Positions 55,020 through 64,000 of a DNA stretch of 64,000 bases are shown in pieces (position 1 is the first letter of the stretch; every line of letters starts with the position of its first letter). The notes below the pieces were generated by a model, which worked only from the letters and a program-made list of their open reading frames with translations, had not been told where the DNA came from and did not search any database. The stretch comes from Haliclona indistincta (Eukaryota; Porifera; Demospongiae; Haplosclerida; Chalinidae): assembly GCA_964017065.1 (NCBI GenBank), contig OZ024786.1:7135047-7199046 (forward strand), in the 5' to 3' direction. Position numbers and translations under genes: made by a program.

Positions 55020-55469
55020 AAGGCAGACTTTTCTTTTGTTGTGCGAGTAGCTTTGCCCTTGGTTTTCTTCTTCGAGGTAGTTTCCTTCTTCGAAGCTCTT
55101 TTTTGCGCTTTTTAGATCGCGATTTCTTGGCGTCGTCTTTGGTTGCTGTTGGCGATTGTGAGGAGCTTTCTTCGCTACTGGCGCTCGCTCCGACACTGTT
55201 GGCTGTGTCGGCAGCCTGAGCGAACGGAGTGAAAGTTCGGTCCAGGAACCTCTGCTCTAGTTCTGTAATCTCACGCTCACTGCCTGCAACAACGTCCAAT
55301 AGCTCAAACAGCTACAGAACTTAGTAATCCTTACCTTGAGCAGCAATACGGCCTTCGTAGCTTTTGCCGCGTAGCTTTGCAGCGAACACTGACAAGAACA
55401 AGACGAACACATAGACAGAGGAATAGCCGGAAATTGTCTCCAAACAATAGATGAGCAACAACGCAGCAA
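55020..55469 (-). CDS. Two-exon Lys/Arg-rich protein, unknown
   Basis: Exon 55334-55469 reads CSVQSYAAKATKAVLLLK and ends at GTAAGG; exon 55020-55314 follows an AG in phase with LFELLDVVAGSEREITELEQ, RFLDRTFTPFAQAADTANS, a Ser/Glu stretch and a tail of KKSRSKKRKKELRRRK type with stop. The tail could be a nuclear localisation signal. Likely the 5' part of the gene continuing to 54425. Confidence 0.45.
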
Positions 55470-56837
55470 CTTGGTGTCAAGAAAAACCAGAACTAATAGA
55501 CTATTAGTCTTTACTGTCTGTCAGATGGTTTTATAGGCAACTGGTTGTTGGTCATCTAGCTACGTCAACATGGGGTACGTTGAACAATCTGATTGGCTGC
55601 TATGATACTGCTGCATGGAGATATTGGCACCAGCATAATTCCTGCAAATGATGCTGCTGCCATTAGCTATCTCTGCAAATTCCAGTATTCTGCCAGTATC
55701 TCTGCAAGTGCCAGTATTCCTGCAAATTATGCTGCTCACTTGCACTTGTTTCAGGTGGAAGCAACTGCAAGTGAGTGTGTTGTAATTATGTCTTTGTTTG
55801 TGTGACAAAAAGCAAAAAAAATAAGTAATCAGTGATATCAAGTAAATGCAATACACTAAGATGTAGAAAGTAGGTTAGTAAACTAATCAGACAGTGCAGT
55901 CAGTTGTACAGCTTCGTTTTCTATTCTCCGTTCTTGTAGTCTTTAAATTTTAAAAGTGAAAAATTTAACAATAATGAAGATATTCTCATTTGGATTGACT
56001 GCGATTCAAGATGACAATGATGATTCAAGATCAAGATGCAATTGGCTGAAAACAAAATATCGCCTGTATCTTCGCTTGCAAGCAGTCCGTTTGGATCACT
56101 GCTCAACGTCGCAATCAAAGATCATGTGGAAATTGTCAGAGAGGCATTCCAGATCTTTACTGTTTTGATGTTTTCTTGAATATCAGCCATCTACATGTTG
56201 GATTGTTCAGAAAATTTTATGAGCTGAAAGCTCTCTGAGTTTAGAATGGTTTCTATAAAGTGTTAACCGAAATTGCAGTCCACATAAATTGAATAGAGCA
56301 AAGATCGTTTGCAACAATCTTGAATCATGGTCATCCTCCATACCAATCACAGATATTTACTAAAATAGCAATTTGTTCATCTTGTTGCTCGACACGGTTT
56401 TTTAGTTTCTTTGAAGTTTCAGCGAAAGACAAAGAGATTGATCTTTTTAAATTCATACCCACATGTAAGTTATACAATAATCATTTCTGTGTAACCTATT
56501 ATTAACATGTTTTCAAGGGAAGTACCATCCGCAATCTTCAAACATGTGTCCCGAGGGTTAAAGAGCTATTAGATGACTGAACAAAACGTAACCTATGTGC
56601 ATTCGTACAGGGCGTGTGCATTCTTTCCTCTGTCAATTGACTTGTCATGGTAGGGAGCAGTGACATCCAAAATGGGGCAATAATTTTTTCACATCAGAAA
56701 TTGAGATAAAAGTAGCCAGTGAAGGCTGTCAGTGTTGCTATACCAGGTTAATATCAAAGCACATTATTTTAATGGTTATGAACACAACTGATTCCAAGCC
56801 TAAAGGTAAAGTAATATTCAGCATCTCATTAGTTAGC
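55470..56837. other. No supported gene
   Basis: Imperfect repeats of CTGCAAATTCCAGTATTC type at 55670-55735. No exon recognised. Confidence 0.4.
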
Positions 56838-56965
56838 TTACCCTGCGACCTCCACTCTAATGGTTCCATGGACAACGATGCCTTGTTCATCACTGCTGTA
56901 ATCTGATTCCTCCGACATAAAGTCTAGTGTCAGCAGCTCCTTCCCCTTCAATTCTTGACAAACAC
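56838..56965 (-). pseudogene. Acidic fragment resembling transposon N-terminus
   Basis: Minus-strand frame reading ELLTLDFMSEESDYSSDEQG then IVVHGTIRV. A LD-MS-ESD...IVVH pattern is recalled from transposon proteins of cnidarians and sponges, where WRS usually follows. Confidence 0.35.
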
Positions 56966-57119
56966 CAGTGCTAAATGTGACCAAATTTTTTTTTGGTAAT
57001 TTACACTGATTAGCAGTGAGGTGATCCCAATAGCTGATAGCTAATATTGAGGGACACCTAAGGTGGGTTGGTGGGCTGGAGTACTTGTGATGTTTTTTTC
57101 CTCCTGCTCTGGGACTCAA

Positions 57120-57630
57120 ACCGGTGTCCTTCGGGTTATTCTTTCACGACTTTCTCGGTCAGGTCCCGTTGTAGCAGACGAATATACAGCTTTGCTTGAC
57201 CCAAGATGTCTGAAATGGGACGGTGATACCACCCTCGGGGCTGTCAATTTCTATTAATGTGTGAGAGTTGGTGGCCAATCGTGAGAGCGAATATCCCCCA
57301 CATTCTTCTAGCATAGGAAAATTTTCCATGATTGAGTTATGGACAGCTTCAGCATTCCCTCCATTCTCTCTACGTTGTATTATAAGGTTGTACTAGGTTG
57401 TGACTAGCCTGTCAATACTATGGATTTGAAACTAATGCCTTGTTATAACCCGGGATGCAGTTACATATTCAAATATTGGCAGGTAGTTAATTTAGCGAGA
57501 ATAGGTCAATCGCTAAAACTTAAGTACCCGCTAACAATACAACTCAAGGCAGACTAGGTGTTTATAAATTCTCTAAACAGCTCCTTTCATGTCTGCTGGA
57601 AGTTATCTACCAGTAGTGATCTCTGTTCAG
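57120..57630. other. No gene seen
   Basis: No supported exon. Confidence 0.4.
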
Positions 57631-57867
57631 TTAGAGAGCTACAATAATCGCCAAGCAGCTGTTTTCTAGTACAGCAATCATGTTAGTTGATAAAACTTGT
57701 TTTTGTTGCGGAAGGATGCCATCCAGAACTTGACTTGTTCTTCTTGCCTCTGCCGATACTTTAGCTGCACGTAACACTCTGGGTTGGAAAAATGTTTCTA
57801 TAATTTTTTCGGCCTCTTCTTCAGCATTGTCTTCAACTGTGGTTTCAGCCTGTTTGACTAGTACAGC
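57631..57867 (-). CDS. C-terminal exon, sponge family (ILPQQKQVLSTNM)
   Basis: Minus strand, acceptor CTAGCAG (57868-57874), then 78 open codons to TAA at 57631-57633: AVLVKQAETTVEDNAEEEAE, KIIETFFQPRVLRAAKVSAE, ARRTSQVLDGILPQQKQVLS and a hydrophobic tail. It has no early start codon, as expected for a terminal exon. I recall the ILPQQK segment from multi-copy sponge proteins. Confidence 0.6.
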   Translation of the reverse strand, partial: AVLVKQAETTVEDNAEEEAEKIIETFFQPRVLRAAKVSAEARRTSQVLDGILPQQKQVLSTNMIAVLENSCLAIIVAL

Positions 57868-58096
57868 CTGCTAGTGTCACCAATATTTTACTATCTTTAG
57901 TAATGTCAGAGCAATCTGACCGGCATTAGCAAACCAATGTACAAATGTGCTTACTGATATGCGATAATCACATATTATTATCATCCTGACGATACAAGCG
58001 TCGCTCACGTAAGCTGTAGAGAGATAGTATAAGTATGAAAATGTGCTCACCTGGTTGTCACAAGGTGATTTGCCCTCCATGGCGTTTTGACAGCTC

Positions 58097-58402
58097 TCAC
58101 AGAATAGCTAGCTCTATGCTCAGATCAGCTCTCTCTATGCTCTCTAGCAGCACTTGTCCTTCTGCCACAAGCATATATTGAAAGGATTCATTGCTCGTCA
58201 GCCGAATTACAAATGGCTCGGCCTGTTTGACTTCTTTATCTATCTGGTTGATGTCTGTATCATCCTGCCAAAAACAATAAAGGTAGAATTAAAAAGTTTG
58301 CAACAAAATTAATTATTATTCCGCTTACAGAGAAGAAACCCGGATGTATGATCTTGATTTTGGTGCCAGCGATGTCTCTAAGGCGTCAGTGGGGCAGTAA
58401 TC
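58097..58402 (-). pseudogene. Two exons of sponge family, frameshift and stop
   Basis: Exon 58329-58402 begins DYCPTDAL; after a one-base shift it reads LRDIAGTKIKIIHPGFFS to a GTAAGC donor. Exon 58097-58264 follows GGCAG in phase: DDTDINQIDKEVKQAEPFVI, RLTSNESFQYMLVAEGQVLL, SIERADLSIELAIL and TGA. It lies upstream of 57631-57867 on the same strand and is probably the same decayed gene. Confidence 0.5.
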
Positions 58403-58575
58403 CTTGATTTCTATCAAGGAAAATAAATGCGTGGGTGATGGCAATGTAACTGCAAATCATAATACAGTTCTTCCTCATTAAATCTGGACCTAATCAATAT
58501 CCTCACTAATCTCAATGCACATTATTATTTTAGTTGTGAATCTCATGAAATGATTTGTGAACATCATTAGCATTG

Positions 58576-58677
58576 TTAAGTTTTCTCTCGCCTAACAAAT
58601 TCAAAACACTTTTCCTCATCTACTGGTACAGGGCTGTTCTTGATCATCAGTAAGGATACTGTACCATTATATCCATA
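58576..58677 (-). CDS. Terminal exon candidate
   Basis: Minus strand, after GGTCAG, 33 codons: YGYNGTVSLLMIKNSPVPVD, EEKCFEFVRREKT, stop TAA. Could be the end of the CPEB-like gene just upstream or a separate gene. Confidence 0.35.
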   Translation of the reverse strand, partial: YGYNGTVSLLMIKNSPVPVDEEKCFEFVRREKT

Positions 58678-58745
58678 CTGACCTGCACTAAAGACCAGCA
58701 TGTTATGTACCAGTGACTAGCTGTCGAGGCACACAGAAAGGTGTA

Positions 58746-59115
58746 TTACATGCTTTTGGTACGAGGCAGCATAGTAAATCTGAGCCTGTCGCTGCCTGCC
58801 TCCTCTAAGATTTCGAATTTTCGAATGCAAGTAAGCTGCCCGCCTTGTGATGATTGATTACCATTAGTTTTCATACCCAAATGTAATTTTCCCCCCTTAT
58901 AGATACAGCTTTGCACCAATCTGTTGACGCATGACTGTTTTTCAAAAATAAGGAAAGCGAATCCTAAAAAAAATTATTAGGTGCTATTTGAGCTGTTCAA
59001 TTCAGGTACCTTGAGGTGGAAATTTTTCCTGAGACTTTCCTTTGCACCGCCAGTGCACAGTCAATTGACCAAATTCTTCGAATCGTTCCTTGATCTCATC
59101 TAGATACATAGCTAG
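58746..59115 (-). CDS. CPEB-type RRM fragment, two exons
   Basis: Exon 59010-59115 follows GTTTAG and reads LAMYLDEIKERFEEFGQLTV, HWRCKGKSQEKFPPQ; exon 58746-58963 continues in phase with GFAFLIFEKQSCVNRLVQSC, IYKGGKLHLGM and runs to TAA at 58746-58748. The string FG.L.V.W..K...K..FPP.GFAFL.F...S.V..L...C....GKL.L matches the first RRM of cytoplasmic polyadenylation element-binding proteins, including the long loop with FPP. RNP-2 at the N-terminus and the second RRM and zinc finger were not found, so the gene is partial. CPEB proteins bind mRNA 3' UTRs. Confidence 0.6.
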
Positions 59116-60215
59116 CTAAACATATCACTTAGTATAGCATCATCGCACATGAAGGGTGGATCATAGATGGATCATAACAGCTTTGAGCTGTTATTGCACA
59201 AGTTGTAAAGGCAGTGTGCACACATATTGTTCTCATTTAGCTCTATAATGCTAGTGCCAGCCATGTAGTACCGTCCTCTAAACACTAGTAACGTTATGCT
59301 GCTGCTATACCGTAACTTGCAAGTTTGAGTTATTGGTGCAAGTATGCTGCAACCTAAGGTTATGTCCATGTTTAATAGTTTCTATGCACTGTTGTTAAGG
59401 TAGTTGCTAGTAAGTGCAGCCAGACACTGACTTTAATCCACTGATGGATAGCTGTGTGGTCAAAGAGAGGAACTTGACTGTTAACCTGCAACAAGAGAAG
59501 GGAGCATCTGTCAGGAAAAAAAGATTTACAACTAGGAGCAATATGATGCAATTTGATATCATTGGCATTGGTCACTATGTATGAATTTTGGTGATGTGCC
59601 ATAATTATAGTTACATCTTTATTGAGAATTCCGTAACAAGAATATGCATTACAATCAGCCATTAACCATTAATCATGAACCATCGACCAATGCCTAAATC
59701 AATCAACTTTTGCTTACACTCTGAGCATTTGTGCTCTGTAGTTGATCAAGATAATAGCAAGAGAAGGACAGTGACAATGGATGTTGGTTGTTAAGGGCTG
59801 ACACTCTGTTGAGAGACTATACATGTTAGCACATGGTTAGACGCTTAACTAGCTCAGGTTGTGACAAGCACTTGTAATTTGTGTGGCTGGATGGTAGTGT
59901 TCTCTTGTCCGCATCACTCACGGACTGGCGCCATACTTTCATGCGTAGTGAAGCTCTTTGACAGACACAGAGAGTGCATCGAGTTGAAGAATGCCATGGT
60001 GTTTGGAGAATTTGGCACTCAAGATGACGAATAGCAGGTAAGACTCCTACTAATAAGGATAATTACAAAATATTATATATTTTTAATAGTGTGTACCTGG
60101 AGTCGTGTCATTGTGTTTGATGATTTTTGGAAAATTTCTTATCTGTGTTTCCAATGCATAGTATGACAGTATTACTATTTTGTAATTATAATAGAATAAT
60201 ATAGCAGACTACGGA
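59116..60215. other. No supported gene
   Basis: Minus-strand open frames at 59172-59369 and 59372-59662 lack motifs. On the plus strand a small acidic end (DYGLNSDDDSAEDDCLVT, about 60207-60263) and an upstream piece with HRECIELKNAMVFGEFGTQD hint at a decayed plus-strand gene. Confidence 0.35.
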
Positions 60216-60617
60216 TTAAACAGTGATGATGATAGTGCTGAGGATGACTGTTTGGTGACTTGATGGAATAATGCACGCATCTTCATCGGTGGTAAACCCC
60301 TCCCAAAAACTGTGATCAGACATAATATCATCTATTGTTTCATCAAGGGTGGGTCTTTCAGTTGGAGGAGCAGAGAAATTTATCATTGTCGGATGATTAG
60401 CTTGTGACAGACTCGGACAGCTATTCAGGTAGCTAGATGGTTAAGGGTGACCAACAGGTGGAGGAGGATAGCTAGCGGATGGCGGGTGACTAGCAGGTGG
60501 AAGAGGATAGCTAGCGGATGGCGGGTGACTAGCAGGTGGAGGAGGATAGCTAGCGGATAGTGGGTGACTTGCAGGTGGAGGAGGACAAGGTATGACAGAA
60601 GATGGACTGTCTGCTGG
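60216..60617 (-). pseudogene. Pro-rich repeat protein, one in-frame stop
   Basis: Minus strand, open from 60617. PADSPSSVIPC is followed by four 13-residue units (PPPPASHPPSASY type), VGHP, TAA (60441-60443), PSSYLNSCPSLSQANHPTM, NFSAPPTERPTLDETIDDIM and SDHSFWEGFTTDEDACIIPS, ending with TAA at 60216-60218. The frame stays open 74 codons beyond the internal TAA, so the stop looks recent. No start codon; probably an internal or terminal exon. Function unknown. Confidence 0.5.
60455..60610. repeat. 39-bp tandem repeat, four units
   Basis: CAGGTGG starts units at 60455, 60494, 60533 and 60572. Encodes the Pro-rich units on the minus strand. Confidence 0.9.
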
Positions 60618-60620
60618 CTA

Positions 60621-61502
60621 CTTGCAAGCTTTGTGTCAGCAGATTGAGAAAAGAAATTAGCAGAGAAGTTTTTGCCGGCAACAGTGACTGTCCAGTTCAG
60701 TTGGCTGTTGATCTACACTGATTGAATACTCATGATAGGTGCGCAGACATGATTGTATGTTGTAGGGCTTACCTATGCTTTGTTGATTTTGCTAAAGCAT
60801 TAGTCTACAGGCTACTGTCTGTTCCTTTACAATTGTGCCCAAAGGCACAAGAGTTGCTATAACATGTATACAAGTTGCAACAGGTTTGAATTCGGAACAA
60901 TTAAAATACATCAACAAAGGGTAAATTTGCGTTAAAATATCTTAGCAATTCAATAGAATTCTGAAGTATAACTTGGTATTGTTATTTATATCAACCACAA
61001 GAACATTTCACTAGAAAATGGACCAAATTTATGTGATGATTTTTCACTCCTTTACCACCTAAGTGTGCTTGCCTTCAACTTTTATCTTGTGGCTGAGGAG
61101 TATCGATCCATCTGAGCACTGCACAGATTTAACTTGTGCAGTGCTCACAGTGGTATTTTATGTTAAGATTTGTGCCCCATTTTCTAAACTCTTTCCGGAA
61201 AAAAAAATTTTTTTTGATGTTGGGATTACCACTTCCAATAAACAATAAGTGGAAGTTTTATTTCGTTATTCAGACGTGTTGATCCGTCTGTGCACTGCAC
61301 AGATTTTACTTTCCATTTAACCATTCACTCAATCTTCCATATCCAAATCTTTTCCTAACTTTGATCGTAAGTGCCGTGGGCTAACATCTTGTAAACAATC
61401 ATGGAGACCTTAATGGTGTTCGATAACAAATTTTTTGATAGTTCAGTTGACTGTTGATCTGTGCTGATTGAATAGCTGGTGTACGGATTTGGTGTTCTGT
61501 AA
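60621..61502. other. No supported gene
   Basis: Contains two related phrases, ATCGATCCATCTGAGCACTGCACAG and TTGATCCGTCTGTGCACTGCACAG style, near 61100 and 61280, and another pair near 60700 and 61450 (TTGATCTRYRCTGATTGAATA), indicating old duplications. Confidence 0.4.
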
Positions 61503-61724
61503 ACAACCTCACAAGATGGATCATGGACCTTCACAGAGCCTCCTGTTTACGTGCAGTACTTGTCCAGTGGTGCATACGAGGCTCTAAGAGAATCTGGCAT
61601 AATCAAGCTGCCAAGCCTTCGTGATTATGCTCATCACATTGAAGCTGCTCCTGGCTTCTCTACCGACACAGACATAATGCTCATGAAGGCTGCTGAGATA
61701 GATATCTGTCCAAATATTGTCTAA
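61503..61724 (+). pseudogene. P-element/THAP9-like transposase fragment
   Basis: Plus-strand frame open from 61503 to TAA at 61722-61724. Reads PPVYVQYLSSGAYEALRESG, IIKLPSLRDYAHHIEAAPGF then DTDIMLMKAAEI. The S..AY..LR..G...LP....LRDY.h......GF segment is the conserved helical part before the catalytic core in P-element-like (THAP9-type) transposases of animals. The ERT normally found between LP and LRDY is missing. Truncated. Confidence 0.6.
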
Positions 61725-61839
61725 AAATAGCACTTTGATCTTTATTTCATAGCTACGCAAGACATTTAACAGCATAATATAGTATCACTAGTATTAATTT
61801 TGGTTCAATTGACTAAAATTATTTGCTTCTCCAATTATT

Positions 61840-62363
61840 GGAAAGGGCATCAAAGGTATTCCAGTGGTTCCTTCCATGACTCTATTCCAGTTGGATCAGG
61901 CTTTGAAGCAGGCCTTCAATCTTGATCCAGAAAGCTTTCTCTATCATCCCCAATTACTGACAGACTCTCGAAGCTCTCTCAAGATGCATGCTACACTTGA
62001 TGACACCAGTAGTATTGTCTTCTTGATGAAGAGCGGCGCAACTTTCCTACTCTTTGTGGGTTCGTCTCTGTTTGTGAACCTCAGACGTTGCAATCTCTAC
62101 TCCTCTATCAAATGACCTTAAGCGAACTTGATCTAATGAAGACTGGTTCAGTATTCGGGTTTGAGGTTACTGGTCCAACTGTTCCAGTCTCATTTAAGAC
62201 CATGCAAACCCACAAAATGTTAGAAGAAAACACTCAAAACTCTATTTTCTCTCTTATTTCTATCAAACCACGTGCAATTAGTGTCAATCCTGACTGGACA
62301 ATACCCGTATTACTCAAATACATTACTAGTATCCATGGCTTTCCCTGCAAGAGCATGAGACTA
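61840..62363 (+). pseudogene. Coding region in two frames, cut by a MITE
   Basis: Frame 1 (to 62115) reads PSMTLFQLDQALKQAFNLDP, ESFLYHPQLLTDSRSSLKMH and FLMKSGATFLLF; frame 2 (from about 62065) reads CEPQTLQSLLLYQMTLSELD, LMKTGSVFGFEVTGPTVPVS, NPDWTIPVLLKYITSIHGFP and reaches the MITE at 62364. A single shift near 62060-62085 joins them. Protein-like throughout; family not recognised. It may belong with the P-element-like fragment upstream. Confidence 0.45.
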
Positions 62364-62833
62364 CAGTGGAACCTCTCTAAAGCGGACACCATTGGGACCA
62401 ACAAAATTGTCCGCTGTACAGAGGTGGCCCCAGTCGGGAGGTCAATAATTAGTGGGCGTGACCAATTTCGTAGCGCGGGACGATGCGGGTGCGTCAAAAC
62501 CGACTGAAACTCGAGTCTGTTGTATAAACATGTACTACACGACAATCTAGGCATCACCACGAGGTATCTTTCAGGCCTTGCTCGATTCTTGGAAGATCTC
62601 CAGGAGCAAGGTGTCACGCACACAGCGGGCTGTCCGCACTATCGAGTGTGTTAATGTATTACGTTGATCGTGTCGGACCGAATATTGTGTCCGCAATACG
62701 GAATAGAGAGGTGGCCGCTATTCGGAATGTTTTATTGTATTACGTCAATGGAGTTTCAATCGGGACCGCTCTTTGGTGGCCCCATTAGCGAGGTGTCCGT
62801 TATTGGGAATGTCCGTTAAGAGAGGTTCCACTG
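62364..62833. mobile_element. 470-bp TA-flanked MITE, pogo/Tc1-mariner type
   Basis: Ends CAGTGGAACCTCTCTAAAG and CTTAAC-type mirror GAGAGGTTCCACTG, each next to TA (62362-62363 and 62834-62835). CAGTGGAACCTC with a TA target is the signature of pogo/Tigger-type ends. Internally several phrases such as GGGACC and GTCCGCT repeat in inverted form. No coding. Confidence 0.85.
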
Positions 62834-63479
62834 TATATAAACTACCAATTGCTGAAACTATGCAGTAGAAAGAAACAAACCAGATCGAGTATGTTCATTC
62901 TCCACGATTCGATGCATGCTTCAATGCATTCTATTGAGAAGCAGTCAATCATCTTCCACCTAATTATTTGCCTAAGTTTGACAAGTCCTTAATTGTGGTG
63001 GTACTCAGGAAAATTTATCGAGGCCAAGTGTGATGTGATCTTTCCTGGACAAGTAGTGATACACACGTACTACCAAAATTTATGCAATAAGCAAACTGCA
63101 TCGAAAGTATTGTAAAAGATTGCCACTCTAGCAGATGAAGCATTGATTTACAACGAAATTGAAACAATTATTCCACGAAACTTTAGTATATTACGAGAAA
63201 TAAGAAGAACCGATAAGATAATGCATATACTGTTCCTCAATACTCTGTTTACCTCCTACCATCATACCATCATGCAGTGTTTAATAAGTTTTTGACTACA
63301 AAATGTATGAAGGAAGACATGGCAGACAGGGCATTTATAAATATCAGAAGATCAGCTAAGAACAAGCTAACAAGCGATTAAATGACGAAGATGGTTTACG
63401 AAATAGGAGTGGGTACCTTGATTTAAGCTCTGGAGAAAAAGGTGAGCAGGGTAAGCAGAAAAACACAGGAAATTATAAG
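62834..63479. other. No supported gene
   Basis: A plus-strand piece near 63000-63080 (FIEAKCDVIFPGQVVIHTYY) may be residual coding continuing the interrupted gene. Confidence 0.35.
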
Positions 63480-63790
63480 CATTTCCCATTAATGGGAAAT
63501 ACAATGGGATGTCACCAAATCCCATTGTTTAATCCCATTAATGTGAAAGTGTTACATTACCCATTAATGGGTTTATTGTCTATCCCATTGGAGATTTCCA
63601 TCATGGGTTTTACAAAACCCATGATGTTAAATATTGTTAAGGATTGCTGATCCCATTGTAGCAAGAATGGTAAATAGTCAAATCACACTATGGTATTGCT
63701 GCTTAACCCATTCTGATTTCCTTCAGATTCCATGAACGGGAATCCACTATCCCATTGTAGCGAGAATGGTAAATAGTCAAATCACACTAT
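63480..63790. repeat. Cluster of CCCATTAATGGG palindromes and a 100-bp spaced repeat
   Basis: CCCATTAATGGG or halves of it recur many times at 63487-63610. The 40-base segment TCCCATTGTAGCRAGAATGG followed by TAAATAGTCAAATCACACTATG occurs at about 63652 and 63752. Confidence 0.8.
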
Positions 63791-63791
63791 G

Positions 63792-64000
63792 CAGTGGCGG
63801 ATCTAGGATTTTACAAAGGGGGGTGCAAAAACGAATGCGCTTAGAGCCACGCCCACTTCCGGCCATAATATTGACATGTTCTATTTATTCGTCATTAAAG
63901 AAATCACAATAATAAATAAAATTATTCAAGCAATCTTAAGTTGCTGTATCGTATACTGTACTGAGCGGTAGCTGTATATGAGTTCTCAGGTCAGTCCTCC
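63792..64000 (+). mobile_element. hAT-type element end, running off the window
   Basis: Starts CAGTGGCGGATCTAGGATTT, a terminal motif widespread in non-autonomous hAT-type elements of animals (recalled). The other end would lie beyond base 64000. Confidence 0.5.

Noticed and set aside
62234..62623. 129-codon minus-strand frame
   Set aside because: It spans the junction between a coding region and the MITE and reads through the MITE end, so it cannot be an ancestral gene.
3481..63790. CRISPR-like arrays, because of several tandem repeats
   Set aside because: Repeats are contiguous minisatellites or dispersed transposon pieces without regular unique spacers, and the genome is eukaryotic.

Overview
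The window is eukaryotic: coding sequence lies in short exons with GT/AG boundaries, no operons or ribosome-binding sites are visible, and transposon remnants are dense. The best guess is a demosponge nuclear genome close to Amphimedon. That rests on recalled resemblance of many fragments to multi-copy sponge protein families, not on a search. No rRNA, tRNA or CRISPR array was seen.

Layout. 1-10 kb: a Mutator-like fragment, then non-autonomous elements: a TIR element at 1406-2233, a foldback element at 2853-4011, two TTAA-flanked elements sharing one TTAA at 4061-5995, and dispersed direct repeats. 10-15 kb: minus-strand exon remnants, two TTATACCAT-ended elements, a pogo-type HTH exon and a 45-bp minisatellite. 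15.7-16.7 kb: a plus-strand ubiquitin-like plus predicted ADP-ribosyltransferase-like fusion gene with one frameshift. 17.5-19.2 kb: a MITE with about 108-bp TIRs and a decayed MULE transposase. 23.7-30.4 kb: hAT-like, pogo-like and sponge-family fragments. 30.6-35.2 kb: a SAMD3-like coding region, a 96-bp tandem array and two paralogous two-exon units. 35.3-36.4 kb: the intron-containing 3' end of a kinesin-13 gene. 36.4-43.7 kb: tandem duplications, CACTA-like and Harbinger-like fragments, and a second foldback element. 45-50 kb: foldbacks, a coding exon at 47 kb and a pogo DDE fragment behind a multi-exon sponge-family gene. 52-59 kb: several short minus-strand coding exons, including a CPEB-type RRM at 58.7-59.1 kb. 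60-64 kb: a Pro-rich repeat coding region with one stop, a P-element/THAP9-like fragment, a TA-flanked MITE, and a hAT-type end running off the window.

Most coding pieces are truncated or carry frameshifts or stops, so the region reads as a repeat-rich graveyard with a few host-gene fragments. The items most worth a second look are the Ubl-ART fusion, the two foldback elements whose arms changed in concert, and the kinesin-13 and CPEB fragments. Several coding exons are under 60 codons or lack a start and were found by reading the sequence directly; their exon limits are hand-placed and approximate.
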